From a bacterium (GTDB taxonomy: Bacteria; Auribacterota; Auribacteria; Auribacterales; Auribacteraceae), in assembly GCA_024233545.1 (NCBI GenBank), contig JACKPL010000012.1, positions 1-56,992 of the forward strand: DNA of 56,992 nt. The letters run 5' to 3'. Positions 56,093 through 56,992 of the stretch are shown one piece after another (the stretch's first letter is position 1; every line of letters starts with the position of its first letter). The notes beneath the pieces are model-generated. The model was given only the letters and a program-made list of their open reading frames with translations, searched no databases and was not told where the DNA came from. The position numbers and the translations under genes are program-made.

Positions 56093-56992
56093 CTATTTTT
56101 CAAGAAGTTCTTTTAAACGAGGTATTTTACTTTCTGTTTCTTTTTTCCCGCGAGCAATAATTTCATCGGTTTTGCTAAATTCAAACATGGCAACATCACC
56201 AAAATCAGGCGTAATCAGTATATCGACACGTACATTTAACAATTCAGACCGTGCTATTCGTTCTTCAGCAATATACACGGTCTGAAGCAGTATATCTACA
56301 AGGTTCGGTGTCCATGTTTTTTTTCTTAACGAACGGAATAGCCCAACAATGCTCGGTTTGCGAAGTTTAATGAGATTGGCAGTACTCAACGCTTTCTCAT
56401 GTTCTTGTGTAAATGAATGTTTATTGCGTTTTTTCAGTACGTATTCAATGTATTGTTTGACATTACGCATCACACTTACCGCAATGATAATGTCTGCCCC
56501 CATTCCAGCCACAACCGAAGCAGGTACCGGATTCACCAATCCGCCGTCGACAAGTATTCTGCCTGCGTAATGCATTGGCGAAAATAATCCGGGAAAAGAG
56601 GCAGATGCCCGAAGCGCTTTTTTTAAACTGCCATCGGCAAGAATAATTTCATCGCCGGTACAAATATCGGTGCACACAACGCTCAAAGGAATACGCAGTT
56701 GGTCAAACGATGTATGCCCGATATGTTTATTGAGGAATTTTTCTATCTTTTCTCCATCGAGCAACCCTGACTTTTTAAAAGAAGGATTGGCGACTTTTCC
56801 AACATGAAAACTTTTTGCAATGCGCTCGAGTTCTTCAACCGGAACACCGGCAGAATACATTCCGGCAACTATTGCTCCCATGCTTGAACCGGCTAAATAA
56901 TCAACCGGTATATTTTCCTCTTGCAGGGCTTTCAACACACCGATATGAGCAAACCCCCGCACTGTGCCGACACCTAATGCAAGGCCGATTTT
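56093..56992 (-). CDS. Patatin-like phospholipase, N-terminus cut by window edge
   Basis: A patatin-family serine lipase, about 300 residues visible. The frame runs to the window edge and reads KIGLALGVGTVRGFAHIGVL at its start, so the N-terminal end is missing. The nucleophile is in GSSMG and the dyad aspartate in VDGGLVNPVP. The oxyanion loop, normally GGGxxRG, reads GVGTVRG here. It belongs to the RssA-like bacterial group and is related to the C-terminal domain of the protein at 15.1-17.2 kb, but has no visible nucleotide-binding domain. It could act on membrane phospholipids. The stop is a TAG at 56093. Confidence 0.85.
   Translation of the reverse strand, partial: KIGLALGVGTVRGFAHIGVLKALQEENIPVDYLAGSSMGAIVAGMYSAGVPVEELERIAKSFHVGKVANPSFKKSGLLDGEKIEKFLNKHIGHTSFDQLRIPLSVVCTDICTGDEIILADGSLKKALRASASFPGLFSPMHYAGRILVDGGLVNPVPASVVAGMGADIIIAVSVMRNVKQYIEYVLKKRNKHSFTQEHEKALSTANLIKLRKPSIVGLFRSLRKKTWTPNLVDILLQTVYIAEERIARSELLNVRVDILITPDFGDVAMFEFSKTDEIIARGKKETESKIPRLKELLEK

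Noticed and set aside
1..56992. Insertion sequences, integrases, prophage genes, CRISPR arrays, tRNAs
   Set aside because: Looked for on both strands by protein content and repeats; none seen.

Overview
The window reads as one AT-rich chromosomal stretch of a Gram-negative-type bacterium. The best fit is the PVC superphylum, most likely Candidatus Omnitrophota or a close relative. This is an inference from gene content, not from a marker-gene tree: a murA-prmC-prfA-rpmE-rho-coaE housekeeping block, a pilus-like cluster in the order of Akkermansia Amuc_1102 to Amuc_1098, several large membrane proteins ending in TPR repeats, and one giant secreted protein. Most genes lie on the minus strand. 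The plus strand carries the giant gene, a macro-domain gene, efp and its two neighbours, and hemW. I found no tRNA, rRNA, insertion sequence or CRISPR array.

Layout. 1-6538 (minus): STT3-like membrane protein, coaE, rho, rpmE, prfA, prmC and the start of murA, several with overlapping ends. 6677-14829 (minus): pilus-like operon of an Amuc_1102-like protein, PilM, PilN, PilO, a calcium-repeat membrane protein and two tandem secretins. Its pilM-pilN-pilO part carries several apparent frameshifts in A-runs. 15123-17951 (minus): a cyclic-nucleotide-binding/patatin protein and a DUF6941-like zinc-ribbon protein. 18140-27586 (plus): a 9.4-kb gene for a secreted protein of about 3150 residues with a Tiki/TraB-like start, a JAMM-like module, HExxH modules and an internally duplicated domain. 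27583-33373 (minus): EF-G, PyrB, EngB and a GT-C/TPR protein. 33539-36174: LspA (minus), macro domain (plus), QueE and QueC (minus). 36199-38943 (minus): two TPR proteins around a FecR-like anti-sigma protein.

39287-41755 (plus): an unknown gene split by an in-frame TGA, EF-P, and a membrane zinc-ribbon protein. 41758-54443 (minus): an M20 peptidase, a tail-anchored unknown, a HIT protein and a phosphodiesterase, then a tightly packed glycan-assembly operon (TMTC-like protein, spermidine-synthase-like membrane protein, three GT4 glycosyltransferases, AsnB). 54526-56992: frameshifted hemW, a 71-residue protein with an exceptional ribosome binding site, and a patatin cut by the window edge.

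The most interesting material is the giant protein, which combines several metalloprotease-type folds, some intact and some decayed; the PVC-type pilus cluster with two secretins and broken PilM/N/O frames; and the unusual STT3-like protein. Three separate loci have broken frames (pilMNO, the gene at 39.3-40.4 kb, hemW), so read-level checking should come before any biological reading of them.
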